Shown: positions 38,484 to 47,795 of the stretch, piece after piece | Layout of the letters: the number at the start of each line of letters is the position of its first letter | Numbering within the stretch: position 1 is the stretch's first letter | Assembly: GCF_003096195.1 (NCBI RefSeq) | Contig: NZ_CP023004.1 | Span: forward strand, 3,638,501 to 3,702,500 | Origin: Ereboglobus luteus | Lineage (GTDB): Bacteria > Verrucomicrobiota > Verrucomicrobiia > Opitutales > Opitutaceae | Direction of reading: 5' to 3' | Length of the DNA: 64,000 nt | The notes under the pieces: generated by a model | Seen by the model: only the letters and a program-made list of their open reading frames with translations | What the model was told of the DNA's origin: nothing | The model's database searches: none | Made by a program: the position numbers and the translations under genes

Positions 38484-39188
38484 ATGAAATGCAATAATTG
38501 CATTATAGGTTTGGGGGTTATTTTAATTATTATCCTTACGGTTTTCACGGTTTGCGCACGCAAACCGGAAGAGCAGGCTCCCGCCGCAGAGACACCTCCC
38601 GTGGAAGCGCTTCCTGCAGAACCACGCCCCGCAGAGATCGCCCCCGGAGAAGATGCCCTGACACTGATTCCACTATTTAGGCAAGAACGCAAGCCATTTG
38701 CCCCCAATAGTGTCACGGGGCCGGGGAAAAACGCCATTCGAACTTCAACGCTATTTGGTAAGTGGCCTGCTATACGCGTATATGACCCAGACACGGGATT
38801 ATACAGCCTGATTATAATTGAATCTGACAAGGAATATATTGTGGACACATTCATATTGGGCCCCGAGGACGCTCTTTACGGAATGTATCCTCGATTTGCT
38901 TTTTATGATTGTTTTATATCGGGCGGCTCTGCGTATTACATTTACTCCCATGAAGCGAATACTTACCTTGGCGTATCGGTAAGGCAGGAAAATGGTTCAT
39001 TTGCCCGTGATGGAGAGGGAGTGTTGATTAGTGAAGGGCTTAACCCTATGAGGATATTTGTAAGAGTATTTATACCGCCAACTGACAATGCACCACTTCA
39101 GCTTATGCTTGGAAATCAAGGGACATATAAAATTTATGAACTCAATTCCTCGGGGAAATTCGTGCTTAAAAAGGCAGAACTTGACTGA
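38484..39188 (+). CDS. Diverged member of the tandem family, membrane-anchored or lipoprotein
   Basis: The 234-residue protein has a hydrophobic N-terminus (CIIGLGVILIIILTVFTVCA) with cysteines at both ends, so a lipoprotein is possible. A Pro/Ala/Glu-rich linker (residues ~27-55) follows. The outer domain keeps the family pattern: YSLIIIESDKEYIVDTF, RFAFYDCFISGGSAYYIY, YLGVSVRQENGSF, VLISEGL, NAPLQLML and TYKIYELNSSGKFVLKK. It is the most distant copy. An AT-rich palindrome atattataatat lies just before the ATG. Confidence 0.72.
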   Translation: MKCNNCIIGLGVILIIILTVFTVCARKPEEQAPAAETPPVEALPAEPRPAEIAPGEDALTLIPLFRQERKPFAPNSVTGPGKNAIRTSTLFGKWPAIRVYDPDTGLYSLIIIESDKEYIVDTFILGPEDALYGMYPRFAFYDCFISGGSAYYIYSHEANTYLGVSVRQENGSFARDGEGVLISEGLNPMRIFVRVFIPPTDNAPLQLMLGNQGTYKIYELNSSGKFVLKKAELD

Positions 39189-39242
39189 CGCGAAGCATCA
39201 AAACGCAGTGGCCTCCCTGTCACGGGAGGGTCTTTCGCGTCA
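39186..39242. terminator. Nested hairpin between convergent genes, probable bidirectional terminator
   Basis: The outer arms tgacgcgaa (39186-39194) and ttcgcgtca (39234-39242) are perfectly complementary. The inner hairpin cctccc/gggagg lies at 39212-39229. The element overlaps the stop of the 38484 gene and faces hisG from the other side. Confidence 0.6.
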
Positions 39243-39291
39243 CCCAAGCCGCCAGCGTTTTGTTGCTCGCGGTTTTGCCGCTTGCCCCGGT

Positions 39292-40176
39292 TTAATACAC
39301 CACCTTGTTCAGCGGATACTCGATGATGCCCTCGGCGCCCATTGACTTGAGCTGGGGGATGATTTCGCGCGCGACTTTTTCGTCGATGATTGTTTCGAGC
39401 GCGACCCATTCGGTCGATGAAAGCGGCGAGATCGTCGGGTTGCGGAGCGAGGGGAGCGATTTGAGAAGCTCGTCGAGTTTTGCCTTCGGCGCGTTGAGCT
39501 TGAGTCCGACCTTGCTTCCGGCCTCGAGCGCGGCGGTGAGCATGAGCGCGATGGTTTCGATTTTTTTGCGCTTCTCGGGATTGGCCCAGCTGGCCTTGTT
39601 CGCGATGAGCTTGGTGTTCGTGGTGAGGAGCGTGTCGACGATGCGCAGCTTGTTCGCGCGGAGCGAGGAGCCGGTCTCGGTGATGTCCACGATCGCATCG
39701 ACGAGGTCGGGCACTTTCACCTCGGTCGCGCCCCAGGAAAACTCCACGGTCACGGGAATGTTTCGTTTCTCAAAATAGCGTTTCACCGTGCCGACCATCT
39801 CGGTGGCGATGCGTTTGCCGGCGAGGTCCTCGGGCTTCTGAACGGGCGAATTTTCGGGCACACAGAGCACCCAGCGCGACTTTTGGGTGCTCGCGCGACT
39901 GTAAATTAAATCACAAACTTCAACTACGTCGGACTGGTTTTCCTGCACCCAATCATACCCCGTGAGGCCGCAATCAAAGAAGCCGTGCTCGACATACCGG
40001 CTCACCTCCTGGGCCCGGATAAAACGTCCGTCGAGTTCGGGATCGTTGATGCTTGGCTTGTATGATCTGGAACTGGTCGTAATTACCCAACCTGCTTTGG
40101 CAAAAAGACTTTTGGTGGATTCTTCGAGGCTGCCCTTGGGCAGGCCGATCATGAGCAATGGCGTTGGGTTTGACAT
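39292..40176 (-). CDS. hisG: ATP phosphoribosyltransferase, long form
   Basis: This enzyme joins ATP and phosphoribosyl diphosphate in the first step of histidine synthesis. From the ATG at 40176 the protein has 294 residues, which fits the long HisG type with a C-terminal regulatory domain (VGLKLNAPKAKLDELLKSLP, VALETIIDEKVA). Typical catalytic-domain segments are GLPKGSLEE, FDCGLTGYDWV, and the phosphate-binding region DAIVDITETGSSLRAN. The longer frame to 40254 adds an unlikely basic/hydrophobic extension and is rejected. The long type is usually inhibited by histidine and needs no HisZ. No other his gene is adjacent. Confidence 0.95.
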   Translation of the reverse strand: MSNPTPLLMIGLPKGSLEESTKSLFAKAGWVITTSSRSYKPSINDPELDGRFIRAQEVSRYVEHGFFDCGLTGYDWVQENQSDVVEVCDLIYSRASTQKSRWVLCVPENSPVQKPEDLAGKRIATEMVGTVKRYFEKRNIPVTVEFSWGATEVKVPDLVDAIVDITETGSSLRANKLRIVDTLLTTNTKLIANKASWANPEKRKKIETIALMLTAALEAGSKVGLKLNAPKAKLDELLKSLPSLRNPTISPLSSTEWVALETIIDEKVAREIIPQLKSMGAEGIIEYPLNKVVY

Positions 40177-40348
40177 AGTGGTAAGCAAGGCAAACGCATG
40201 TTTTACAGGCTTCAAGTTTTTTTCAAAAAACAGCAAAATCTTTGGCAACTTCACCGCGCCTTAATGCCGCCCGCTTGCAAAAGCGCCTTGTTTGCTCTTT
40301 ACAATTTAGGCCATTTGTAAAAAATGCGGTTCACTCACTTAAATTCCC

Positions 40349-41113
40349 ATGAGATCCGCACCAAAACCACTGATTGTCATCGTTGAAGACGAGGAAGAGC
40401 TCGCCAAGCTCATCGCAGCCCAGCTTGAGGAAGCGGGCATGCAGACGCAGGTTTACACACGTTGTGCGCATGCAATGCGTTTCTTGCAGCGCAACTTCGC
40501 CAACCTCCTTTTGCTCGACATCAACCTGCCCGACCAATCGGGTTTTCAACTCCTTGATGAGCTCAAGAAGAGCGACATTTCGGTCCCGACGATTTTCCTC
40601 ACGGGCAACACGCTCGAGACGAGCAAGGTCCGCGGGCTCGACATGGGCGGCGACGATTACATCACCAAGCCCTTCAGCTATCCGGAATTGATCGCGCGCA
40701 TTCGCGCCGTGCTTCGTCGCGCCGAATCGGTCAGCGACCTTAATGTCACCAAGAACGCGAAGGTCAGCGACGAGCCGTTCGAGTTTTGCGGCGCAAAAAT
40801 TGTCCCGGTTCGCCTCGAAGTTGAGTTTCCGAACGGCACCACCGTCAAGCTCGGGCGCAAGGAGCTCGGCATTATTTCCTATCTCAATCAAAACCGCGGC
40901 ATCGTCATCACCCGCAAGGCGCTCATCCATTCCGTGTGGGGCATCCACGCCGACGTGAAGAGCCGCTCGCTCGACCAATACATCGTGAAAGTCCGCGAGC
41001 TGTTTCGCGCAAACGGCCTGAGCCTGGACTCGTTCCGCACCGTGCACAGCATCGGCTACATCTTCGAGCCGGAAAATGCGCAATCGCAACCCGCTGAAAA
41101 GCCCGTGAAATAA
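40349..41113 (+). CDS. OmpR-type response regulator without an adjacent kinase
   Basis: The 254-residue protein has a receiver domain with an acidic pocket (EDEE near residues 13-16), phospho-acceptor Asp57 in LLLLDINLP, Thr85 and Lys107 in DDYITKPF. Residues ~140-240 form a winged-helix DNA-binding domain (VKLGRKELGIISYL, SLDQYIVKVRELFR, HSIGYIFEP). It would act on promoters after phosphorylation by a histidine kinase, but none is encoded in the window. A strong terminator follows, so it is a single-gene unit. Confidence 0.94.
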   Translation: MRSAPKPLIVIVEDEEELAKLIAAQLEEAGMQTQVYTRCAHAMRFLQRNFANLLLLDINLPDQSGFQLLDELKKSDISVPTIFLTGNTLETSKVRGLDMGGDDYITKPFSYPELIARIRAVLRRAESVSDLNVTKNAKVSDEPFEFCGAKIVPVRLEVEFPNGTTVKLGRKELGIISYLNQNRGIVITRKALIHSVWGIHADVKSRSLDQYIVKVRELFRANGLSLDSFRTVHSIGYIFEPENAQSQPAEKPVK

Positions 41114-41143
41114 TCGGCGCGTTTAGATTTATCCAAAAAACGC

Positions 41144-41180
41144 AAACGGCGTCCCGCAAAAACCGGGGCGCCGTTTTTTT
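41144..41180 (+). terminator. Rho-independent terminator after the response regulator
   Basis: aaacggcgtcccg pairs with cggggcgccgttt (one T-G wobble) around the loop caaaaac and is followed by a T run. This is a classical intrinsic terminator. Confidence 0.9.
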
Positions 41181-41256
41181 CTCCGCCCCGCCCTCCCCCG
41201 GCAGCCAATTTTCTTGAGAAGCTGGCCGGCGCGGTAAAACTAGACGCAACGTTTCC

Positions 41257-43547
41257 ATGCCTCCCGCCAATCCCAACGCCAGCCCGCGGCGATCACGCCC
41301 CCCGTTTGTCCAGACCCTTTTGCAGCCGCGCAATCTCGCGTTTGGCGCGCTCGGCGTCGCAGTCATCACCCTCGTCGCAATCCTCGGGCATCGCATTCTT
41401 TTCTCACCCTCAAAAGCCCCCTCGCCCGCCGCCCTCGAGTCCGCCGCCGCCGCCGAGCTCGGGACGCGCCACGGCGGCCTTTACACGCTCGCACATTTCT
41501 CGCCCGGCCCCGCGCTCGACCGCGCGCCCGTATCCACTTCCCCAATACAACCCGCCGGCGGCAGTCCCGTTTCGCCCGTGTCGCCGGTTGCCGCCGCGCC
41601 CGCCCCGACGGACGGCTTCATTACAATGCGACGCTCACCACGAAACTTGCCGAGACGCTCTACGCCCCGGTCAACACCATCGACTACATCGAGCGCGAAT
41701 TAAAACTCGACACCTCACCGGAGCGAAAAATCGATGAAATCCTCCGCGGCCCCGGCGGCCCGCGCATCCGCGAGCTCGCGGGCATCGGCAACGACACCGG
41801 CTCGCTCGCCTCCATGCGCCTGATTCGTGAAACCGCGCGCGCGGGAGCGCGCTTCGAGATGGGCGCGCACATCGAGGCCTCTCGCGCCAGCGACGACTGG
41901 CGGATACACATCGCATCCCTCGCGCCGAAAACTCCCCTTCCCCAAGGCGAGCCCCTCGGCAAATTCAGCGGGCGCCTCATCGACATCACCCGCGAATCCG
42001 ACATCGCCGCGCTGCGCCGCGCCGTCGCGCAAACCGGCGAAACCCTCCGCCGCGTCGAGGCCGCCCGCGAACGCCATCGCGCCGAGCTCGCCGCCGGCGC
42101 CTCGCGCGTGATCGCCGCCAGACTCGCCCATCTCACCCCCGGCGCGCTCTATTCCGGCAAGGCCACCATTCCCGGACGGCAGGCGATGCCGAACATCTGC
42201 CTCGAAATCATTTCAATCGACCGCGACGCCTCCACCCTTCGAGCCAATCTCCGCGCCGACAGCTCGTGGATCGACGCCCGCCCCCTCGAGGGACGTTACG
42301 CCTACGACACCGGCAACGACCTCTTCACAATCACACTCTCCGCGCGCGCGGGCCTTCCCGTCGTCAGCGCCGCGGGCCTCGCGGTCGCCGGCGCAAAACC
42401 CTTTCGCATCACGCTCCAGTTTTCCGGCACCGAACTCTCCGGCGACGCGGGCGAATGGTCGTGCAAACTTGCGCGTGTTCCCGACGCCAACCGCGCCTCC
42501 ATGATCGCCACCTTCAGCGCCACCGAGCAAAAACTCCTCGACGCCACGCGCCCCGGCCGCGCCTATCGCGTCCACACCGAGACGGAGGGCGACCTGCTGC
42601 TCCGCTTTGAAACACAAAATCCGGCCACCGGCGCGCTCACCGCGACCATTGAAAACATACACGGCCTCTGGAAGCACGAGCTCCAGGGCTCGCTCATCGC
42701 CAGCCCCGCCCGCTCGGGCGGTTTCCCCGTCCGCCTCCTCACCACGCTCGACTCGACGCAACCCAATATTCCATCCATCGGTCTCAGCCTCCGCCTCGAA
42801 AACGGAAATGTATTCAAAGGTTCAATACGCATGATCGAGGCGCACCCGGTCACGCTGGAACCGGCCGGCGCGGATTTTCTCGCCGAGGTCGATGCGCTCG
42901 CCCGGGCGCGCGCCGAGCAAAAACGCGCCGCCAGTCAGGACGCCATCAACATGGCCGCGATTCTGGAAAACGCCGCCCCGCCCACCCGGCCCGTTCCTGT
43001 TGCGCCGGTTGTCCCCACAGTGCCCGCAGCCACGCCGCCCGAGGCCGATGGCGCGTATATCTGGGACGAAACCGCATGGCGTCCGCTTCCCTCCAACAAC
43101 GCCCGGGTCGTGCGCTCGACACTCCAAAAAGTTGGCGGTGTGTGGAGCTCCGCCGTCTCGCTCATCAAGACGCGACCCGAGAAACAGGAGACTGGAACGC
43201 TCACATTCGACGGCACGGACATCCCTCCCTCGGTTTCCGGGCGCGATGTGTTGCTCGCGTTTCGAGGCGCCTTTGTCACCTATCCCGGCACACCCGTCGG
43301 ACTGCCGCCAATCGAAGTCGCCCCATTGGAAATCAAGAGCAAGGGACGCAAGCGTGTCGCCGAACTCGAGCGCCTCGGCGACGCCGCGGCAACCTTCGGC
43401 AAGGCAAGCGAGCGCATCATCATAGACCGCTCCGAAACCGAACCGAGCCTGTATATCATCCGCACGCAACGCCCGCTCCCCGCCGGCCGCTACGCCCTCC
43501 ACGCGCCCGAGCATTCATTCGAATTTGAAGTGCGCGCCCGGGATTGA
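41257..43547 (+). pseudogene. Unrecognised membrane-anchored protein, frameshifted near its linker
   Basis: The first frame starts at 41257 with a membrane segment (FGALGVAVITLVAILGHRIL) and a Pro/Ala/Ser-rich linker ending PAPTDG. The rest continues in the -1 frame from about 41614 to 43547 (YNATLTTKLAETLYAPVNTI, then IRELAGIGNDTGSLASM). One extra G at 41614-41616 gives PAPTDGLHYNATL and joins both frames into about 763 residues. The outer part is mixed alpha/beta without a domain I recognise. It includes a helical stretch (AALRRAVAQTGETLRRVEAA) and a late Trp-containing segment (AYIWDETAWRPLP). The downstream part alone has an internal ATG at 41814. Whether the shift is real or a read error is open. 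Confidence 0.65.
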
Positions 43548-43633
43548 TTACGCGCGCGAGGGTGACGCCTTGGGCTGGATGCACGCGGCACTTTGACGTT
43601 GCCGCGTTTCATTTCGGGAAAATTATTTTCATC

Positions 43634-44680
43634 ATGAAACACGCACGCCTGATCAGAAGCACACTTGTGGGAATCGCCGCGTTGCTGGCTTTCGCCGGAT
43701 GCGGGAAAAGCGAGCGAGCGGAAAAACAAACCGCCGCCGATGTTTTTTCAATTGAGCGCGAGGCGCGGGGCAAACGCGCGTTTCTTGTGGTGAACGCACC
43801 GGCAAAGTGGAGCATTTACGCCGGCGATTCGGTTGAGAAAATCGACATGACCGCGCCTCTCCTCGAAGGCACGCAAACAGGACGCGTTGAGCTGCCCTTG
43901 AAAAATGCGAACCATGCGTTTTTTCGAGTCAAAAGCACCCTGGGCGAAACGGTGCTGGCGGAGCGGCACCTGCCGATGAGCGGCGGCTACAACTTTCGCG
44001 ATCTGGGCGGATACAAAACCGTCGATGGAAAACGCGTGCGGTGGGGACGCGTGTTTCGCACGGATGATTTGAACAAACTCACAACGGAGGACCTGGCCTA
44101 CCTGGCGAGCGTTCCGATAACCTCGATTGTCGATTTCCGCTCGGAGTCAGAGATTAAGGCCGCGCCCGATCTTCCCGCGCCGTCGGTGCGCCATCAATAC
44201 GCCTACTCGATCACGCCCGGCAACCTGACAAGCGCGGACGACTTGAACCAATTCACAAAAAAACAAACGGAGGAGTTCATGATCGAAATGAACCGTCTTT
44301 TTGTGACCGACGAACGCATAATCGAGCTATATCGGAAGTTTTTCAAACTGCTGCAGGACGAGGGCAAGCTGCCGTTGATGTTTCATTGCTCGGCGGGAAA
44401 AGACCGCACGGGCATGGGCGCGGCCCTGTTTCTCGCGTCGCTTGGAGTGGATGAAAAAATAATCTTTGAGGATTACCTGCTCTCCAACCGATACCTCGCC
44501 GGAAAATACGAGCCCCTGATCAAAAAGAATCCGCAACTCGAACCGCTTTACCGCGTGAGCCCCGAGTTCCTGCGCGCCGGCTTCGAGCAGATGAAAAAAG
44601 ACCACGGCAGCGTTGAGAATTACCTGCGCAAGGTGCTTCAAGTGGATTTGGAAAAGATGCGTAGCCTGTATCTGGATTAG
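43634..44680 (+). CDS. Lipoprotein tyrosine/dual-specificity phosphatase
   Basis: The 348-residue protein begins with a lipoprotein signal (GIAALLAFAGC, Cys23). Residues ~35-110 look like a fibronectin/Ig-type beta domain. The phosphatase domain follows, with NFRDLGGYKTVDGKRVRWGRVFRT, DFRSESE and the P-loop HCSAGKDRTG (Cys252, Arg258), as in the Y_phosphatase3 group. The cysteine forms the phospho-enzyme intermediate. Anchored in an envelope membrane, it may act on phosphotyrosine, phosphoinositide or sugar phosphate outside the cytoplasm. The start at 43634 was chosen because it begins the signal peptide. Confidence 0.9.
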   Translation: MKHARLIRSTLVGIAALLAFAGCGKSERAEKQTAADVFSIEREARGKRAFLVVNAPAKWSIYAGDSVEKIDMTAPLLEGTQTGRVELPLKNANHAFFRVKSTLGETVLAERHLPMSGGYNFRDLGGYKTVDGKRVRWGRVFRTDDLNKLTTEDLAYLASVPITSIVDFRSESEIKAAPDLPAPSVRHQYAYSITPGNLTSADDLNQFTKKQTEEFMIEMNRLFVTDERIIELYRKFFKLLQDEGKLPLMFHCSAGKDRTGMGAALFLASLGVDEKIIFEDYLLSNRYLAGKYEPLIKKNPQLEPLYRVSPEFLRAGFEQMKKDHGSVENYLRKVLQVDLEKMRSLYLD

Positions 44681-44699
44681 TTTTTGCCGGTTTAGCCGG

Positions 44700-44765
44700 C
44701 CGCATTTTGAGGCAGGGCGGTTGGCTGACTGTCGCTAACGCTCGAAACGCCGAAACTGCCGAGAT
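44700..44765 (+). repeat. Dispersed intergenic repeat, copy 2
   Basis: The stretch ggcagggcggttggc, gctaacgctcgaaacgccg, aaactgcc has the same order as the reverse complement of 17540-17600. It follows the phosphatase stop by about 20 bases. A short stem gccgg-ttta-gccggc directly precedes it. Confidence 0.6.
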
Positions 44766-44846
44766 CGTCTTCGTTATTTTCGGCGCGTTCGACGGGCGCG
44801 CACCGCCCGCAAAATCGAATTTCAAACTGAGTGATGGACAAGGGGC

Positions 44847-46103
44847 GTGCGCATGGTCTACAAACCAAACCAATCCCCCGCAACCGTCTCCGAAATCCAT
44901 AAGCGCCCCCGCCCACCCTTCCCCATGCTTTCAGCCACGCCGCCGATCAAATCCTCCAAAAAAACGAAACGCATGTCCGGGCACGGCGGCGAGTTGCTTG
45001 AAAAGCTCGACGGCGGCATTCCCCAGCGCCACTCGCTGGCCGGGCAGGTTGTTGAGATAATTCAAGCGGGCATTCAAAAACGCACATGGCAGGAATGGCT
45101 GCCCGCCGAGCGCGTGCTCGCGGAAAGCCTGCATGTGAGCCGCAGCACCTTGCGCGCCGCGCTGGCGCAACTGGAAAAAATGGGAATGGTTCGGGCGCAA
45201 CGCCCCCACGGCACAAAGATTCTCGGGACGCGCAAGGCGGCCAAAAAGACGGCGAAAAAAAGCCACATCGTGGCGCTCCTCACGCCCAATCCCATCACCA
45301 TGTTGCGCCCCAAAATCGCGCTCATTATCGACGAGCTGCGCGGGCAACTGGCGGAATGCGGATACAGGCTGCACACGTTTCACGGCGGGCAGTATTTTAC
45401 GCCCGGGGCCAACTCGCGACTCCAGCGCCTTGTGGCCGAGCACCCGCACGATTGCTGGGTGCTCACGCTTGTGCCCGACGAGGTCAAAAAATGGTTTCGC
45501 GACCAGAACATTCCTTGCGTGGTGTCGGGCACTTGCGATCCGGACATCGGCCTGCCGTTTGTCGACTTGGATTATTACGCGCTCTGCCGTCACGCGGCGG
45601 GGCAGATGACCGGGCTCGGCCACAAGCGGATCGTGTTTATAACAGAAAACTCGACCAAGGCCGGCGACCTGGAAAGCGAGCGCGGATTCGTGGACGGCAT
45701 CGCCGCCGCCAGCGACTCGCAAGCGCGCGGGCAGATCATGCACCACAATAACACGCGGCGAAGCGTGATGAAAGTGCTGGACAGGCTGCGCGCCAGGGAC
45801 GACCGCCCCACCGCGATGCTCGTTGCGCACCCACATTTCTATATTCTCGTGCAAACCTACCTGCACGAACTCGGGCTGCGCGTGCCCGGGGACATTTCCT
45901 TGATGTGCCGCGACGACGACACGTTTCTCGACTACACAAGACCCGTGCCCACGCGCTACTCGTTCGACTCCGCCGCCTTTGCCCGCCGCCTTTTCAAACT
46001 CATCATGCAAACCGTGGACGGCGCGCCCATTTTGAAGCACCGCCTCCGCATCATGCCCGACTATCAAAAAGGCGCCACGCTTGTCGCTCCCAATTCACCG
46101 TAA
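44847..46103 (+). CDS. Transcriptional regulator with a GntR-type winged helix and a LacI-type sensing domain
   Basis: The frame encodes up to 418 residues from a GTG at 44847. An ATG six bases later has an AAGGGG about eight bases before it. ATGs at 44925 and 44973 are possible later starts. The DNA-binding part is a GntR winged helix (LPAERVLAESLHVSRSTLRAAL, EKMGMVRAQRPHGTKIL). Residues ~140-410 are a LacI/periplasmic-binding-protein-like domain (HIVALLTPNPI, GLGHKRIVFITENS, LRVPGDISLMCRDDD). This is the domain order of AraR-type sugar repressors. It lies 33 bases before the sulfatase gene, which it probably co-regulates with the sugar locus. Confidence 0.88.
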   Translation: MRMVYKPNQSPATVSEIHKRPRPPFPMLSATPPIKSSKKTKRMSGHGGELLEKLDGGIPQRHSLAGQVVEIIQAGIQKRTWQEWLPAERVLAESLHVSRSTLRAALAQLEKMGMVRAQRPHGTKILGTRKAAKKTAKKSHIVALLTPNPITMLRPKIALIIDELRGQLAECGYRLHTFHGGQYFTPGANSRLQRLVAEHPHDCWVLTLVPDEVKKWFRDQNIPCVVSGTCDPDIGLPFVDLDYYALCRHAAGQMTGLGHKRIVFITENSTKAGDLESERGFVDGIAAASDSQARGQIMHHNNTRRSVMKVLDRLRARDDRPTAMLVAHPHFYILVQTYLHELGLRVPGDISLMCRDDDTFLDYTRPVPTRYSFDSAAFARRLFKLIMQTVDGAPILKHRLRIMPDYQKGATLVAPNSP

Positions 46104-46136
46104 GCAACACAATCCCGCATTAACACAGCATTGAAC

Positions 46137-47636
46137 ATGAAAACCAAAATATCCGCCGCGGCCGCAGGGCTGCTTGCGTGCGCCGCCCCTGTTTTTTCGG
46201 CGGACGACGCGCGTCCCAACATCGTTTTTATCCTCGTGGATGACCTCGGCATTTCCGACATCGGCGCGTTTGGCGCGAGCTTTTACGAAACGCCCAACAT
46301 CGACAAACTCATCGCGCGCGGCATGCGCTTCACAAACGCCTACACACCCGTGGCGATCTGCGCGCCCGCCCGCGCCTCCGCCATGACCGGAAAACATCCG
46401 CTCAAACTCGGCATGTGGAATCACTATCATCACATGCCCGACAATTCCATAACCGTCGCCAACCGCCTCAAGGACGCCGGCTACGCGACGTGGCACGTCG
46501 GCAAATGGCATTGCGGAAGCCCCGCCAACAAAACGCTTCCGCACGATGTCGGTTTCGACGTCAACATCGCCGGCTGGGAAGCGTGGGCGCCCGCGTCGTA
46601 TTTCTGGCCGTATAAAAAGAACCGCAACCGTCCCATCGAAAAAGTGCCCACGCGCTCCCGCGTGCCGGGCCTGGAGGAAGGCGGACGCGAAGGCGAATAC
46701 CTCACCGACAGACTCACCGACGAGGCGCTCCGGCTCATCGACAAGCATGATACAAGCACCCCGTTTTTCCTCAACCTGTGGCATTTCGCCGTGCACACCC
46801 CCCATCAGGCAAAGCCGGAGAAAATCGAGAAATACAGGCAAAAGGCCAAACGCCTCGCCGGCATGAACGAAGAATATTTTTACGACGCCAAGGGCACGCG
46901 GTATTTTGAAAACCCGGCCATGGACGACCGCTGCGCCATTTACGCCGCCATGATTGAGAGTGTCGATGAAAGCGTGGGGCGCGTCGTCGCCGCGCTCAAA
47001 AAGAAGGGCGTGTATGAAAACACGCTGATCATTTTTTACTCGGACAACGGACCGCTGACAAACTGGCTCATCAAGACCCCCTATCGCGGCGGAAAAAACT
47101 CGACCTACCAAGGCGGCATACGAATGCCCGCGTCGCTGACATGGGAGGCGAAAATCAAGCCCGGCGCGGAAAACCACAGCGAGATCAACATCTACGACCT
47201 GCCCCACACCATGCTCGCCGCCGCCGGAACCGCGTTCCCCGCCAATCACGGCGGCGACGGCCTTTCGCTGCTCCCGCTCGCCTTGGGAACACAGGAAAAA
47301 CTCCCCGCGCGAACCTTCACTTGGTATTTCCCCAGCACCCGCATGCACTGGGGCCAATACGCAAGCGCGGCCATGAAGGACGAGGACAATTGGAAATATC
47401 AAATGCTCTTCAACGGCGATGGCGACGAGCTCTACAACCTCAACATCGACCCGCGCGAATCAAACAACCTGATCAAAAAATATCCCGAGAAAGCTGCGCA
47501 GATGGAGCAAAAATTACGCGATGAACTGAACCGGTATTATGCCGGCATGCCCAAGCCCGACGAGATCTACATCGAAAACGTGGAGCGCCGTCTCAGAGGC
47601 GAACCCGCCGTGAGGGTTCAGGACAAAAACTACTGA
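46137..47636 (+). CDS. Exported sulfatase of the formylglycine type
   Basis: The 499-residue protein has a signal peptide (MKTKISAAAAGLLACAAPVFSA). It opens with the metal site NIVFILVDDLGISDIG and has the activation motif CAPAR with Cys75, to be converted to formylglycine by a maturase outside the window. Other sulfatase segments are GYATWHVGKWHCG, HFAVHTPHQAK and YSDNGPL. It ends with ELYNLNIDPRESNNL, as in arylsulfatases. It should remove sulfate esters from a polysaccharide. I chose the ATG at 46137. A TTG two codons earlier is less likely. It is convergent with the GH78 gene. Confidence 0.93.
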   Translation: MKTKISAAAAGLLACAAPVFSADDARPNIVFILVDDLGISDIGAFGASFYETPNIDKLIARGMRFTNAYTPVAICAPARASAMTGKHPLKLGMWNHYHHMPDNSITVANRLKDAGYATWHVGKWHCGSPANKTLPHDVGFDVNIAGWEAWAPASYFWPYKKNRNRPIEKVPTRSRVPGLEEGGREGEYLTDRLTDEALRLIDKHDTSTPFFLNLWHFAVHTPHQAKPEKIEKYRQKAKRLAGMNEEYFYDAKGTRYFENPAMDDRCAIYAAMIESVDESVGRVVAALKKKGVYENTLIIFYSDNGPLTNWLIKTPYRGGKNSTYQGGIRMPASLTWEAKIKPGAENHSEINIYDLPHTMLAAAGTAFPANHGGDGLSLLPLALGTQEKLPARTFTWYFPSTRMHWGQYASAAMKDEDNWKYQMLFNGDGDELYNLNIDPRESNNLIKKYPEKAAQMEQKLRDELNRYYAGMPKPDEIYIENVERRLRGEPAVRVQDKNY

Positions 47637-47669
47637 GCCAAAAATTCGTTCGCAGGGGCGCGTCGTTTG

Positions 47670-47768
47670 CGACGGCCGTATTTTCGATGCGGCCGTCGTA
47701 GCGCGGACTGCCAAGTCTGCCTGTATTTTCTGTTATCAAGGCAAGTAGACTCGACAGTCCGCGCTACG
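47670..47768. repeat. Two adjacent palindromes between convergent genes (REP-like element)
   Basis: The first hairpin is cgacggccg/cggccgtcg (47670-47698). The second has perfect 13-base arms, gtagcgcggactg (47698-47710) and cagtccgcgctac (47755-47767), around an imperfect inner stem. The block sits between the sulfatase and the GH78 gene and may also stop transcription from both sides. Confidence 0.75.
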
Positions 47769-47795
47769 TCGTTGAACGGAGATTTGCGACGCGCG

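Noticed and set aside
33590-39190. Integrated phage or conjugative element as the source of the AT-rich island
   Set aside because: No integrase, transposase, tRNA target or flanking attachment repeat is visible. Only the composition and the unusual genes support transfer.
39292-40254. Longer HisG with a start at 40254
   Set aside because: The extra 26 residues are basic and hydrophobic, unlike HisG. The family sequence begins at the ATG at 40176.
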